21,562 nucleotides of DNA from Planctomycetota bacterium (GTDB lineage: Bacteria > Planctomycetota > UBA11346): NCBI GenBank assembly GCA_947440715.1, contig CANETI010000005.1, forward strand, positions 1-21,562, written 5' to 3'. The translations under genes and the position numbers were made by a program. The notes beneath the pieces were generated by a model that saw only the letters and a program-made list of their open reading frames with translations, was not told where the DNA came from and did no database searches. Of the stretch, positions 1 through 7,133 are shown piece by piece. The number at the start of each line of letters is the position of its first letter. Position 1 is the stretch's first letter.

Positions 1-206
1 ATAACGAAGTCGAAGCAACCTCTACCGCAGTGGTCGAAACCGTTATGGTGGCGACCATTGTCGCCGCTGAAGTCGCCATCAGCGAGCCTCCGCCCGACCC
101 ACCACCTGATCCACCACCGCGAGAACCACCGCCGGTTCCGCTTGCTGATCACCGACACGATTCACCCAACACCACCCCAAAAAACACCTACAAAAAAACC
201 GCTCAC
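1..206. other. Unresolved left-edge region, several open frames
   Basis: Two plus frames are open from the window edge. One runs into the alpha-2-macroglobulin-like gene and would add a proline-rich stretch (PPPD/PPPR repeats). The other stays open to a stop at 241-243, overlapping that gene's start by about 37 bp, and could be the tail of an upstream gene. On the minus strand an ATG at 79-77, preceded at 7 nt by GGAGG, opens a frame of 26 residues running off the edge, so a divergent gene is also possible. The minus strand at 95-140 is rich in GGT/GGC-type codons, which produces the proline runs on the plus strand. None of the three readings can be chosen without sequence to the left. Confidence 0.35.
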
Positions 207-1826
207 ATGTCCCCTCCACCCCGCACAAAAATTTGGCCGATGATCGCGATACTTATCGCGATCAATGCGGCGTGGGCTGGGTGGTCGTGGTTAACCTATG
301 TACCAAAAAATGTAGTAGAAATTGCGGTCGCACCGGTCGCTCATGATCAAACGATTCTGGTTGGCCAACCGATGTTAACTTGGCGCTTTAATTTAGACGT
401 CGTGGATGATTTCGGTCTCACCAAGCCACCAATGATCATTCCGCAGATATCACCAGCCATTGCTGGCCAATGGACATGGCAAGATCGTCGCACGCTGGCC
501 TTTATTCCGTCCAGTGATTTACCGATGGCGACTACGTTTACCGCAACGCTCAGCGAAAAAAATTGGCAGACAGCTAGCGGTTTCCACATGGCACAGGCAC
601 ACGCGTGTTCTTGGAGTACGCCAGCACTGTCAGTCGCCAATGCCGCCGTGGAGACTTTTAGTCGCGATGGCACTATGGTGACACTCACCTTTAATCAGGA
701 AGTTGATCCTCTGGTTATTGCGAAAGCACTCAACGTCACGTTGGCCAGCCCAATAACCTCTCAAGAAGAACAGGTTACAGATTCTAACCCCATCATCACA
801 GCTCCTAAAGAAACGATTCCTGACCAAACTGCCGAGCCAGGCAAAACCGCTATTTCAACGCCGGTTACCATCGCTGCTGATAATTCAGTAACACCAACGC
901 TACCGCCAACTACCGATCCGGCCGTCGTGGCGGTAGCGCCGACCGCAGCAGCAGTATTACCCAACGTGCGTGCTATTAGCACCAGCCCAGGAACCACCGT
1001 TCGCTTGTTGGTCACCGCGCCAACACGCGGTGAAGCCACACTGAATTTACCCGCTGGGACCATCGGTACTGCTGGTCCATTAGGTACCATGGCTTCTTGG
1101 TCTACGACCATTGATTTACAGCAAACCCTCACTCTCACGCACGCCGATGTGGTCGTACCGAGTACTGGTTTAATTCACGTCTCACTGCATGTCAGTCATC
1201 CTGGTTCACCGCGTGATCTATTAGCGCCAGGCATTCTAATCGATCCACCTGTTCAAGTCACCTTGCATACGACCGAACAGGGTGTCGATCTGATTGGTGA
1301 TTTTATTCCTGGCACCAGTTATCGCATGAGTACCGCAGCAACCTGGCCCGATGATAATACCACCAGTGGTCATGTCTTAGGCGCCTATACGGCTGAAAGT
1401 TCTATTACCGTCAACGTGCCAGCACGGCCACCAGGGGTGTGGACGAGTGATGAAAAAATCATAAATGGACAGGTTTTGGTGTCAGCACATGCCGTAGATA
1501 AAGCCACCGTGTTAGTGCAAGACGCGGAAGGTGATGAAACGCTGATCAGCAATGAAATTACCTGGAAAACGACGACTGCGGATCACGGCGCACCTACCAA
1601 TATTTCAGCCGAAACGCTTAGTGAAGCGCTTATACCTGGAACCTATCGTATCGTTATTGCCGCAGACACCGAACCGCCAGCACATTGGCAACGCCGATTA
1701 GTTGTCGAAACGATTAGCGTCCGACCACAAGCCGTTCTCGCCGCGTTGCACACGCTGGGCGAAGCCATCCTGGCTGGCAACGCGAACGCCGACGTTCCCG
1801 TTCGCATTGTTCGCTTGGCGGAATAA
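207..1826 (+). CDS. Membrane-anchored alpha-2-macroglobulin N-terminal-like protein (no thioester part)
   Basis: From the ATG at 207 the product is 539 aa. A short basic N-terminus (SPPPRTKIW) is followed by one membrane segment at about residues 11-30, so the rest should be periplasmic or surface exposed. Residues 45-140 (LTWRFNLDVVD, GQWTWQDRRTLAFIP, MATTFTATL) and 150-300 (VTLTFNQEVDP and later strands) resemble the paired Ig-like domains opening bacterial alpha-2-macroglobulins. The second is split by a Thr/Pro/Ala-rich insert at about 183-255. Residues 310-450 resemble the following MG-type domains (DLIGDFIPGTSYRM; VLVSAHAVDKATVLV). Family members usually exceed 1,400 aa and carry a CxEQ thioester or at least the bait-region domains; this one stops before either. 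It ends 11 bp from the tsaD stop, so it is a natural short form or a C-terminal truncation. The frame is open to the window edge, so an upstream start (30) is possible, but 207 puts the membrane helix at the N-terminus. Confidence 0.6.
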   Translation: MSPPPRTKIWPMIAILIAINAAWAGWSWLTYVPKNVVEIAVAPVAHDQTILVGQPMLTWRFNLDVVDDFGLTKPPMIIPQISPAIAGQWTWQDRRTLAFIPSSDLPMATTFTATLSEKNWQTASGFHMAQAHACSWSTPALSVANAAVETFSRDGTMVTLTFNQEVDPLVIAKALNVTLASPITSQEEQVTDSNPIITAPKETIPDQTAEPGKTAISTPVTIAADNSVTPTLPPTTDPAVVAVAPTAAAVLPNVRAISTSPGTTVRLLVTAPTRGEATLNLPAGTIGTAGPLGTMASWSTTIDLQQTLTLTHADVVVPSTGLIHVSLHVSHPGSPRDLLAPGILIDPPVQVTLHTTEQGVDLIGDFIPGTSYRMSTAATWPDDNTTSGHVLGAYTAESSITVNVPARPPGVWTSDEKIINGQVLVSAHAVDKATVLVQDAEGDETLISNEITWKTTTADHGAPTNISAETLSEALIPGTYRIVIAADTEPPAHWQRRLVVETISVRPQAVLAALHTLGEAILAGNANADVPVRIVRLAE

Positions 1827-1837
1827 AGAATAATAAA

Positions 1838-2878
1838 TTAGCGCAACGACTTGCGACGCGGTCCTGCATTACCCGTCGGCAATGGGACTAAATCTGGTCC
1901 GGCGAGTTCTCCGCGTTCAATTTGAAAATGGCCCAGAGCCGCAATCATCGCGGCATTGTCGGCACAATGCCGGGGTTTTGGTAAATATAATTGTAATCCA
2001 GCGGCTGCGGTAGCGGTGGTTAAACGTGCACGAAGTTCACTATTACAAGCAACGCCACCCCCCACCGCAACCGCGCGCACCTGATGAATTTTTGCGGCGA
2101 GTAATAATTTACTCACCAAACAATCCACTACACCGGCTTGAAACGCCGCGCACGCATCATTAATGCCATTTTCATCCAAGGTCATTGGATCACGGCCCAG
2201 CGGTCCTTTAATTTGATAGAGCAACGCTGTTTTAATTCCAGCAAAACTCAGACGTAAAGTATCATCGTGAATAAAACTTCGTGGCAACGTCAACGCCCGT
2301 GGATTGCCCAACGCGGCGCGGCGATCCATAATTGGGCCACCGGGATATTCTAAGCCCAAGGTCGCTGCCGCCTTATCGAATGCTTCACCAGCCGCATCAT
2401 CAATGGTGCCACCAATCATGACAAAGCGCCCAGGCGCATCGCCCAGGTAATAATTACTGTGACCACCTGACGCGACTAATCCGACCAATGGATACGTGAC
2501 GTTCGGCTGGTCGAGGTGAACAGCCGCCAAATGCGCTTGAATGTGATCGACTGCAGCCAAAGGCAGCCCACGTCGTTGCGCGATAACTTTGGCAGCGGTG
2601 ACGCCGGTCAGTAAGCTCCCAATCAAACCTGGCCACGCGCCAACTGCTAAACCAGCTAGTGATTCAAGTTGTACACCAGCTTGGCTAAGTACTTGGTCGA
2701 TCAGTCCAGGTAACGAGGCAACATGACCGCGTGCGGCCAATTCTGGAACAACACCGCCCCACGTCGCAAAGTCGTCCGCTTGGCTAGCGATGACTTCAGC
2801 AAGAACCTGCTGACCATCCCCAACGATCGCCACTGCTGTTTCGTCACAACTGCTCTCAATACCTAATACTAAACGCAT
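1838..2878 (-). CDS. tsaD: tRNA N6-adenosine threonylcarbamoyltransferase TsaD
   Basis: TsaD transfers the threonylcarbamoyl group from threonylcarbamoyl-AMP to A37 of ANN-decoding tRNAs (t6A), acting in the cytoplasm with TsaB and TsaE. The 346-aa product begins MRLVLGIESSCDETAVAIV, the classic opening of the family. It shows the metal-binding DHIQAH motif, the GLVASGGHS glycine loop, DDAAGEAFDKAA, AVGGGVACNSELR and the C-terminal HCADNAAM that supplies the last metal ligand. The length is normal. The frame is open 48 codons further upstream, but that extension (starting MIPCLICC) is not family-like and would overlap the divergent cheX-type gene. The start at 2878 is therefore firm. It converges on the alpha-2-macroglobulin-like gene with 11 bp between stops. 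tsaB and tsaE are not in the window. Confidence 0.96.
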   Translation of the reverse strand: MRLVLGIESSCDETAVAIVGDGQQVLAEVIASQADDFATWGGVVPELAARGHVASLPGLIDQVLSQAGVQLESLAGLAVGAWPGLIGSLLTGVTAAKVIAQRRGLPLAAVDHIQAHLAAVHLDQPNVTYPLVGLVASGGHSNYYLGDAPGRFVMIGGTIDDAAGEAFDKAAATLGLEYPGGPIMDRRAALGNPRALTLPRSFIHDDTLRLSFAGIKTALLYQIKGPLGRDPMTLDENGINDACAAFQAGVVDCLVSKLLLAAKIHQVRAVAVGGGVACNSELRARLTTATAAAGLQLYLPKPRHCADNAAMIAALGHFQIERGELAGPDLVPLPTGNAGPRRKSLR

Positions 2879-2954
2879 GGCTGCAGCGTGGTTGCGTTCA
2901 TCAACTGACAAGACCGAAGCACCAATTCGGCCCTTAACATCCAGGCGGACAAGC

Positions 2955-2983
2955 TTGCGGCTGTTGTGCCAATGGGGTACTCT
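2955..2983 (+). promoter_or_regulatory. Candidate sigma70-like promoter for the phosphorelay operon
   Basis: TTGCGG at 2955-2960 and TACTCT at 2978-2983 are separated by 17 bp and lie 22 bp before the CheX-type ATG, in the 127-bp divergent gap to tsaD. Each box matches the consensus only partly, so this is a spacing-based guess. Confidence 0.2.
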
Positions 2984-3005
2984 TTGCATGCAGTCAGGGC
3001 AGCAA

Positions 3006-3488
3006 ATGAGGCATGGTATCAAGGTCGATTATATCAATCCATTCATTGAAGCCACCATCCATACGTTTCAAACCATGTGTCAAATAGTTCCGACCCGCGA
3101 AAAAATTTATATTAAAAAAGGTGATAGTGAAGAAGTGTACGGCATCAGTGGCATAATTGGGCTGAAGGGTGAAATGTCTGGCACCGTGGTACTTAATTTT
3201 CCGGAACAAATCGCGATTCGCGTGGTGTCAAAAATTGCTGGAGAAGAACAAAAAAACATCACTTCCAGTGTGGTCGACGGAGTTGGCGAAATTTTAAATA
3301 TCATCGCTGGAGATGCAAAAAATCGACTGGTGCAAAAAGGATATAAATTTGAAATCGGTTTACCAAAAATTGTTACTGGACGTAGTTACGTCAATGCACA
3401 AAAAAAATCTGACCACTGCATAGTGATTACCTTTAATTCACCATTTGGTAAGTTCAGTTTGGAAGTCAGCCTAAAGAAAGCCTCATGA
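3006..3488 (+). CDS. CheX-type CheY-P phosphatase
   Basis: A cytoplasmic 160-aa protein of the CheC/CheX/FliY phosphatase superfamily, which dephosphorylates receiver domains. It carries the complete active-site signature D/S-x3-E-x2-N-x21-P: D91, E95 and N98 in VDGVGEILN, and P120 in EIGLPKI, at exactly the family spacing. The N-terminal half has the typical GISGIIGLKGEMSGTVVLNF strand pair. One copy of the signature is present, as in CheX. The start at 3006 (MRHGIKVDYINPFIEAT) fits CheX proteins, which open close to such a helix; the open frame continues back to 2877 but that part is not family-like and overlaps tsaD. The stop is 3 nt before the next gene, so the phosphatase is probably made together with the kinases and receivers. 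No cheA, cheW or chemoreceptor gene is present, so its targets are probably the receivers encoded downstream (inference). Confidence 0.88.
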   Translation: MRHGIKVDYINPFIEATIHTFQTMCQIVPTREKIYIKKGDSEEVYGISGIIGLKGEMSGTVVLNFPEQIAIRVVSKIAGEEQKNITSSVVDGVGEILNIIAGDAKNRLVQKGYKFEIGLPKIVTGRSYVNAQKKSDHCIVITFNSPFGKFSLEVSLKKAS

Positions 3489-3491
3489 GTT

Positions 3492-4316
3492 ATGGCTGCT
3501 AATTCCTCGCATCACAACCAACCTGTAGATGATACCTCCATTCAACATGAGCGCATGGCTACCCTGGGCACACTCACGGCAGGAATTGCTCACGAATTAA
3601 ATAATCCCATTGGCTATATTAGTAGCAATTTAAATACCTTGCGGCGTTACATCATCTCCATGCAGGCCCTGCTAAATCAGGCTGATACCTGGATTGATCC
3701 GGTTCATCGCGCCGCCTGGGCACAAATGCAGCAAACCGAGCGTTGGTCGACTGTGCGCGCAGATTTAATTGATGTCATTGATGAAACGCGACAAGGCGCG
3801 GATCATTTAAAAAATGTAGTTGGTGATTTAAAAACCTTAGCGCGCACCTCCAAAACCACCGAGCACGCCAGTCTCGACAGTTGTGTCGTCTCCGCACTCA
3901 CCGTTTTGTCCCACGTCGTTCGCCACCGTTGCGTCATTGAAAAAAACCTCGCAGCACCTGGCGAACGCACGCTCATTCGTTCACATATCTTGCAAATTAT
4001 TATCAACTTGTTGCACAATGCCTGCGATGCTATTCCAGTATCTGGTGGACGCTTATGCCTAACTTCTCACCAAACCGATGACCACAGCGTAATCATCGTC
4101 GAGGATAACGGACCTGGGATCCCCGATCAGCTTCGCCATACTATTTTTGATGACTTTTATACCACTAAAGCCACAGGAAACGGTTTAGGTCTGGCGTTAG
4201 CACGTCGTTTTGCCAAACAACATGGTGGCGACATTATTTGCGATCAAAGCCCAACGCTTAAAGGCGCACGATTTACCGTGACCATACGCGATTATGATCC
4301 GTTGGGCCGCGCATGA
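3492..4316 (+). CDS. Soluble sensor-less histidine kinase (HELNNP type)
   Basis: A 274-aa cytoplasmic histidine kinase consisting almost only of the catalytic core. The H-box TLTAGIAHELNNPIGYI carries the phospho-accepting H34. A helical insert at about 55-110 precedes the second dimerisation helix. The HATPase domain has the N-box ILQIIINLLHNACDAIP (N172, N176), the G1 box VEDNGPGIP (D205, G207, G209), an FDDFYTTK F-box and GNGLGLALARRFAKQHGG (G2). All ATP-binding elements look intact, so it should be active. There is no membrane segment, PAS or GAF domain, so input must come from a partner, perhaps the neighbouring PAS-like receiver protein. It starts 3 nt after the CheX stop. Its own stop overlaps the next ATG (ATGA, 4313-4316), which points to translational coupling. 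Confidence 0.93.
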   Translation: MAANSSHHNQPVDDTSIQHERMATLGTLTAGIAHELNNPIGYISSNLNTLRRYIISMQALLNQADTWIDPVHRAAWAQMQQTERWSTVRADLIDVIDETRQGADHLKNVVGDLKTLARTSKTTEHASLDSCVVSALTVLSHVVRHRCVIEKNLAAPGERTLIRSHILQIIINLLHNACDAIPVSGGRLCLTSHQTDDHSVIIVEDNGPGIPDQLRHTIFDDFYTTKATGNGLGLALARRFAKQHGGDIICDQSPTLKGARFTVTIRDYDPLGRA

Positions 4317-5134
4317 ACGATTCGCTCACCCCACGCATTTTAGTGGTCGATGATGAGCTACCTATTTTGCGCTCGTTGCGCCGCCTGCTCACAATGGAAG
4401 ATTTTTTATTGTCTGAAGCCAGTGACGCTGAGAGCGCACTGCGATTATTAAATGAACAAGATACCGCAGTTATTTTAACGGACTATAATTTAGGCGACAT
4501 TGGCGGAGTTGATTTACTACGCAAAGCCCGCGAATTGAGCCCCGACACTAGCCGCATATTATTTAGTGGTCACATTGACGTTGAATTATTACGAACCGCG
4601 GTCAATGGTGGCGAAGTCTATCGTTTTATCACTAAACCATGGAATGACGACGAGTTAGTCCATGCCGTTCGCCAAGGCGTCGAGCGCTGGCAATTACTCA
4701 ATCGGAATCGTCAACTTAATCGACAGGCGGAATTACAAAATCAACAGCTCAAGCGCTTTAATGCCGAGTTAGAAATCATGGTCAGTGAGCGCACAACGGC
4801 GTTAGAGCTTAGAAATCGCGCGTTGAGTTTAAGCCAAGAAGTTTTGGATGGTTTGCCCGTCGCCGTGGTTGGCATTGCTCCAGATGGACAAATCGCTTTA
4901 GCTAACCATTTAGCGCGTCAATTATTTCCCGATTTAATGCCGGGTGAACAGCTTCCAACGACTACCTCCACTATGCCATTATGGGAATGGTCGCGTCATG
5001 CCATTGCGGATGGCAATCCGGTTTTGGTGGATGGCGCACTCGGTCCCATGCGTTTAGAAGTTATTGCGCTAGGCGACCGTGGCGTGGTGATGACGGTCAT
5101 TCCTTTGAACCCCGCACAGGGAAGCCTCTCATGA
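4313..5134 (+). CDS. Response regulator: receiver, coiled coil, PAS-like domain
   Basis: A 273-aa protein. The receiver domain (about 8-122) has the acidic pair D13/D14, phospho-acceptor D57 (ILTDYNLGD), S85 and K108 (RFITKPW), of the RpfG/HupR-like subtype. A coiled coil follows at about 124-172 and includes the signalling-helix motif MVSERTTALE. The C-terminal about 100 residues (LDGLPVAVVGIAPDGQIALANHLARQLF) look like a PAS fold. There is no HD-GYP, GGDEF, DNA-binding or kinase output, so phosphorylation probably alters a protein interaction. It is coupled to both neighbours by ATGA overlaps (4313-4316 and 5131-5134). Its receiver/coil half is closely related to the N-terminus of the next protein. 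The PAS-like call is from pattern only. Confidence 0.87.
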   Translation: MNDSLTPRILVVDDELPILRSLRRLLTMEDFLLSEASDAESALRLLNEQDTAVILTDYNLGDIGGVDLLRKARELSPDTSRILFSGHIDVELLRTAVNGGEVYRFITKPWNDDELVHAVRQGVERWQLLNRNRQLNRQAELQNQQLKRFNAELEIMVSERTTALELRNRALSLSQEVLDGLPVAVVGIAPDGQIALANHLARQLFPDLMPGEQLPTTTSTMPLWEWSRHAIADGNPVLVDGALGPMRLEVIALGDRGVVMTVIPLNPAQGSLS

Positions 5135-6732
5135 ATTTACCAACCGGCGTTGTTCTGGTGGTGGATGACGATCCCAATGTACTAAAAGCGCTGGGACGAT
5201 TAGAACTTGGTCGTCAATTTACTTTACGTTTTTGCGATAATTCCGCTGATGCCCAACATATCTTGGATCATGAAGAAGTCGAAGTAGCTCTCGTCGACCA
5301 ACATTTGGGTGCTGGCGGCCCAACCGGACTTGATTTATTAGCCCTTTTACGTGAACGCGATGCGGATTGCTTTCGTATTATTTTTACCGGGGCCGCCGAT
5401 CTCGATTTTGCCGTCAATGCGATTAACCTTGGTTTAATTGATGCCTTTTTAATTAAACCTTGGACCACCGAGCAACTCATATCGCTGCTTAATCAAGGCT
5501 GCGAAACCGCCTTACTCAGACGACACAATCGTCAACTCGCCTGTGAACTTGCGAGTCGCAATGCGGCCTTAGAGCACCTCAATGAACAACTAGAACGCAT
5601 GGTGAAAGAGCGCACCGCTAGCTTGCTTGAGATCAATGAACATTTGCAACTACAACAAGCCGAGATGGTGCGTCTAGAAACCCAATCAACGGTCACGCAA
5701 ATTGCGCGCGGTTTAGCCCATGAATTAAATAATCCTTTAGCTGCTATCCTCGGTTACAGCCAACGATTATTGCGCCGCTTAGGCAGTGATCTTGACGCAG
5801 TCCAACGACTAGAAGTTATTTTAGGGGAAGTAGAGCGATGTCGCGGGTTAGTTGAACAATTACGAAATTTAGCCACTCCGCTGGATGAAGATATTGTTCC
5901 CTGTCATGCCACTGAATTACTCAATCACGCTGCGGATCGACTGCGGATCGCGAACATTACTCCACCGATGTGCAGAACTGCTGGAGTGTTACCAAAGGTC
6001 TTGGGGGCCCCTCGTTCATTGACCCGCGTTTTTGAACAAGTGCTAGATAACGCCCGACTCGCTGGAGCGCTTAATGTCGTACTCAGCGCAGAAACGACTG
6101 AAGATCGTATACGCTTGATATTAACTAATGATGGACAGTCGCCTACTGATGACGTTATACGTCATGCCACTCGTCCGTTTTTTACGACGCATCACGACAA
6201 GGGTCATCGCGGACTTGGATTAGCCTCGTCTTCAGCTATTTTACGCGATCAAAATGGCGCTATTGAACTCGATGAACGCCATGATGGAATTCCTGGAGCT
6301 CGCTGCATTATCACATTACCACTCAGCGAACCCAACACTAAATCTTTCATTACTCGCCAACATCCGGAATCTGGAAAAGTATTAATTGTCGATGATGACC
6401 CTATGATCACCGAACTGCTGAGCGAATTTCTCCAAGATGACGGCATCAATGTGGTGGTTGTAGCAACTGGTGAAGAAGCCCAACAAGCCATTATTGACCA
6501 TCCTATACGTGCCGTCATTGCGGATTACCATTTAGATCGCATGTCAGGAATTGAAGTGCTCAAAGCCCTCATAGAACACCAGCCTGGCTTACGCGGCCAC
6601 GTTGCGGTTTTTACCGGTGCCAACGATGCCTCGACGCTAGAAAGAATTGCGCGAGACACCGGCTACAAAGTCTTAGCAAAACCGTTCCGCTTAGAACAGG
6701 TTCAACGTTTAGTGCGCGATATTCTCGCCTAA
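5131..6732 (+). CDS. Hybrid histidine kinase: receiver, coiled coil, HisKA, HATPase, receiver
   Basis: A 533-aa soluble kinase. The N-terminal receiver (about 5-122) has D12/D13, D56 (LVDQHLG), T86 and K109 (FLIKPW). A signalling coiled coil follows at about 125-185 (MVKERTASLLE). The HisKA H-box IARGLAHELNNPLAAILGYS places the phospho-His at H197. The HATPase domain has N307 (VFEQVLDNAR), a divergent G1 box (LTNDGQSP, second glycine replaced by serine) and a good G2 box (GHRGLGLASSSAI). The C-terminal receiver (416-533) has D420/D421, D465 (VIADYHLD), T495 and K517 (LAKPF). The start at 5131 overlaps the previous stop (ATGA) and gives the canonical VVLVVDDDPN opening; the upstream open frame from 4981 is out of frame with nothing recognisable. 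With two receivers around one kinase it can both receive and pass phosphate. No DNA-binding output is present. Confidence 0.92.
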   Translation: MNLPTGVVLVVDDDPNVLKALGRLELGRQFTLRFCDNSADAQHILDHEEVEVALVDQHLGAGGPTGLDLLALLRERDADCFRIIFTGAADLDFAVNAINLGLIDAFLIKPWTTEQLISLLNQGCETALLRRHNRQLACELASRNAALEHLNEQLERMVKERTASLLEINEHLQLQQAEMVRLETQSTVTQIARGLAHELNNPLAAILGYSQRLLRRLGSDLDAVQRLEVILGEVERCRGLVEQLRNLATPLDEDIVPCHATELLNHAADRLRIANITPPMCRTAGVLPKVLGAPRSLTRVFEQVLDNARLAGALNVVLSAETTEDRIRLILTNDGQSPTDDVIRHATRPFFTTHHDKGHRGLGLASSSAILRDQNGAIELDERHDGIPGARCIITLPLSEPNTKSFITRQHPESGKVLIVDDDPMITELLSEFLQDDGINVVVVATGEEAQQAIIDHPIRAVIADYHLDRMSGIEVLKALIEHQPGLRGHVAVFTGANDASTLERIARDTGYKVLAKPFRLEQVQRLVRDILA

Positions 6733-6762
6733 AAAGACTGCCTAGAAAATCTCGTCTAACGC

Positions 6763-6939
6763 TTACTGATTATAAAATTTTACGACGATCATGACAGCGA
6801 AGAAAATAATAATTCCAACAAACATAAAAATCGGTAGGTATTGTCCCGCGCCTGACTGCGACTGAACCCCTGCAGAAGCATGGTGACCGCGCGCTTGGCG
6901 AGCGGTGAGTGGTTTGGCGGAATGACGATGAGTAGCCAT
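6763..6939 (-). CDS. Small single-span membrane protein, 58 aa
   Basis: A short ORF with a strong ribosome binding site: GGAGG five bases before the ATG at 6939. The first 33 residues are basic and polar (MATHRHSAKPLTARQARGHH, then Ser/Gly/Gln-rich), followed by a single hydrophobic helix at about 34-54 (IFMFVGIIIFFAVMIVV) and the short end KFYNQ. A positively charged N-terminus before a C-terminal helix suggests a tail-anchored-like inner-membrane protein with a cytoplasmic head. I do not recognise the family and assign no function. It converges on the hybrid kinase gene (30 bp between stops). A palindrome-rich leader lies upstream at 6991-7069. Confidence 0.7.
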   Translation of the reverse strand: MATHRHSAKPLTARQARGHHASAGVQSQSGAGQYLPIFMFVGIIIFFAVMIVVKFYNQ

Positions 6940-6990
6940 GACAACCTCCAACAATAATGACGTGATGACGGAAATAGTTGCTGACAAGGC

Positions 6991-7069
6991 CAGCTTTAAA
7001 GCTGACTCACTATTAAGTCATGGCCCCGACAAAGCCGACATGTCGCCGAAAGTAGCCATGCATGACTAC
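6991..7069. promoter_or_regulatory. Cluster of three palindromes upstream of the 58-aa gene
   Basis: Within the gap 6940-7133 there is a perfect 14-bp palindrome CAGCTTTAAAGCTG (6991-7004), a perfect 10-bp palindrome CGACATGTCG (7036-7045) and an 18-bp palindrome with one mismatched pair (7052-7069, centred on CATGCATG). They sit 52-130 bp upstream of the small membrane protein start and 65 bp or more past the stop of the ABM-fold gene. Perfect loop-free dyads suit dimeric DNA-binding proteins better than intrinsic terminators, and no U-tract follows. The regulatory role is inference. Confidence 0.4.
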
Positions 7070-7133
7070 CATTGCTTTAGTTGTAAGAACACACGTCCTA
7101 ATATGAGATAAATATCGCTCGATCATTTACCAT

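Noticed and set aside
761..1138. Minus-strand Val/Ala-rich ORF inside the alpha-2-macroglobulin-like gene
   Set aside because: Antisense shadow of the Thr/Pro/Ala-rich insert; no start signal.
2877..3005. N-terminal extension of the CheX-type protein
   Set aside because: Arg/Ser-rich, not CheX-like, and overlaps tsaD; the ATG at 3006 fits the family.
2879..3022. N-terminal extension of TsaD (MIPCLICC...)
   Set aside because: Not family-like, Cys-rich, and overlaps the divergent CheX-type gene; MRLVLGIESSCDE at 2878 is the canonical start.
4981..5130. N-terminal extension of the hybrid kinase
   Set aside because: Lies over the receiver/PAS gene in another frame; the ATGA overlap at 5131 gives the normal receiver start.
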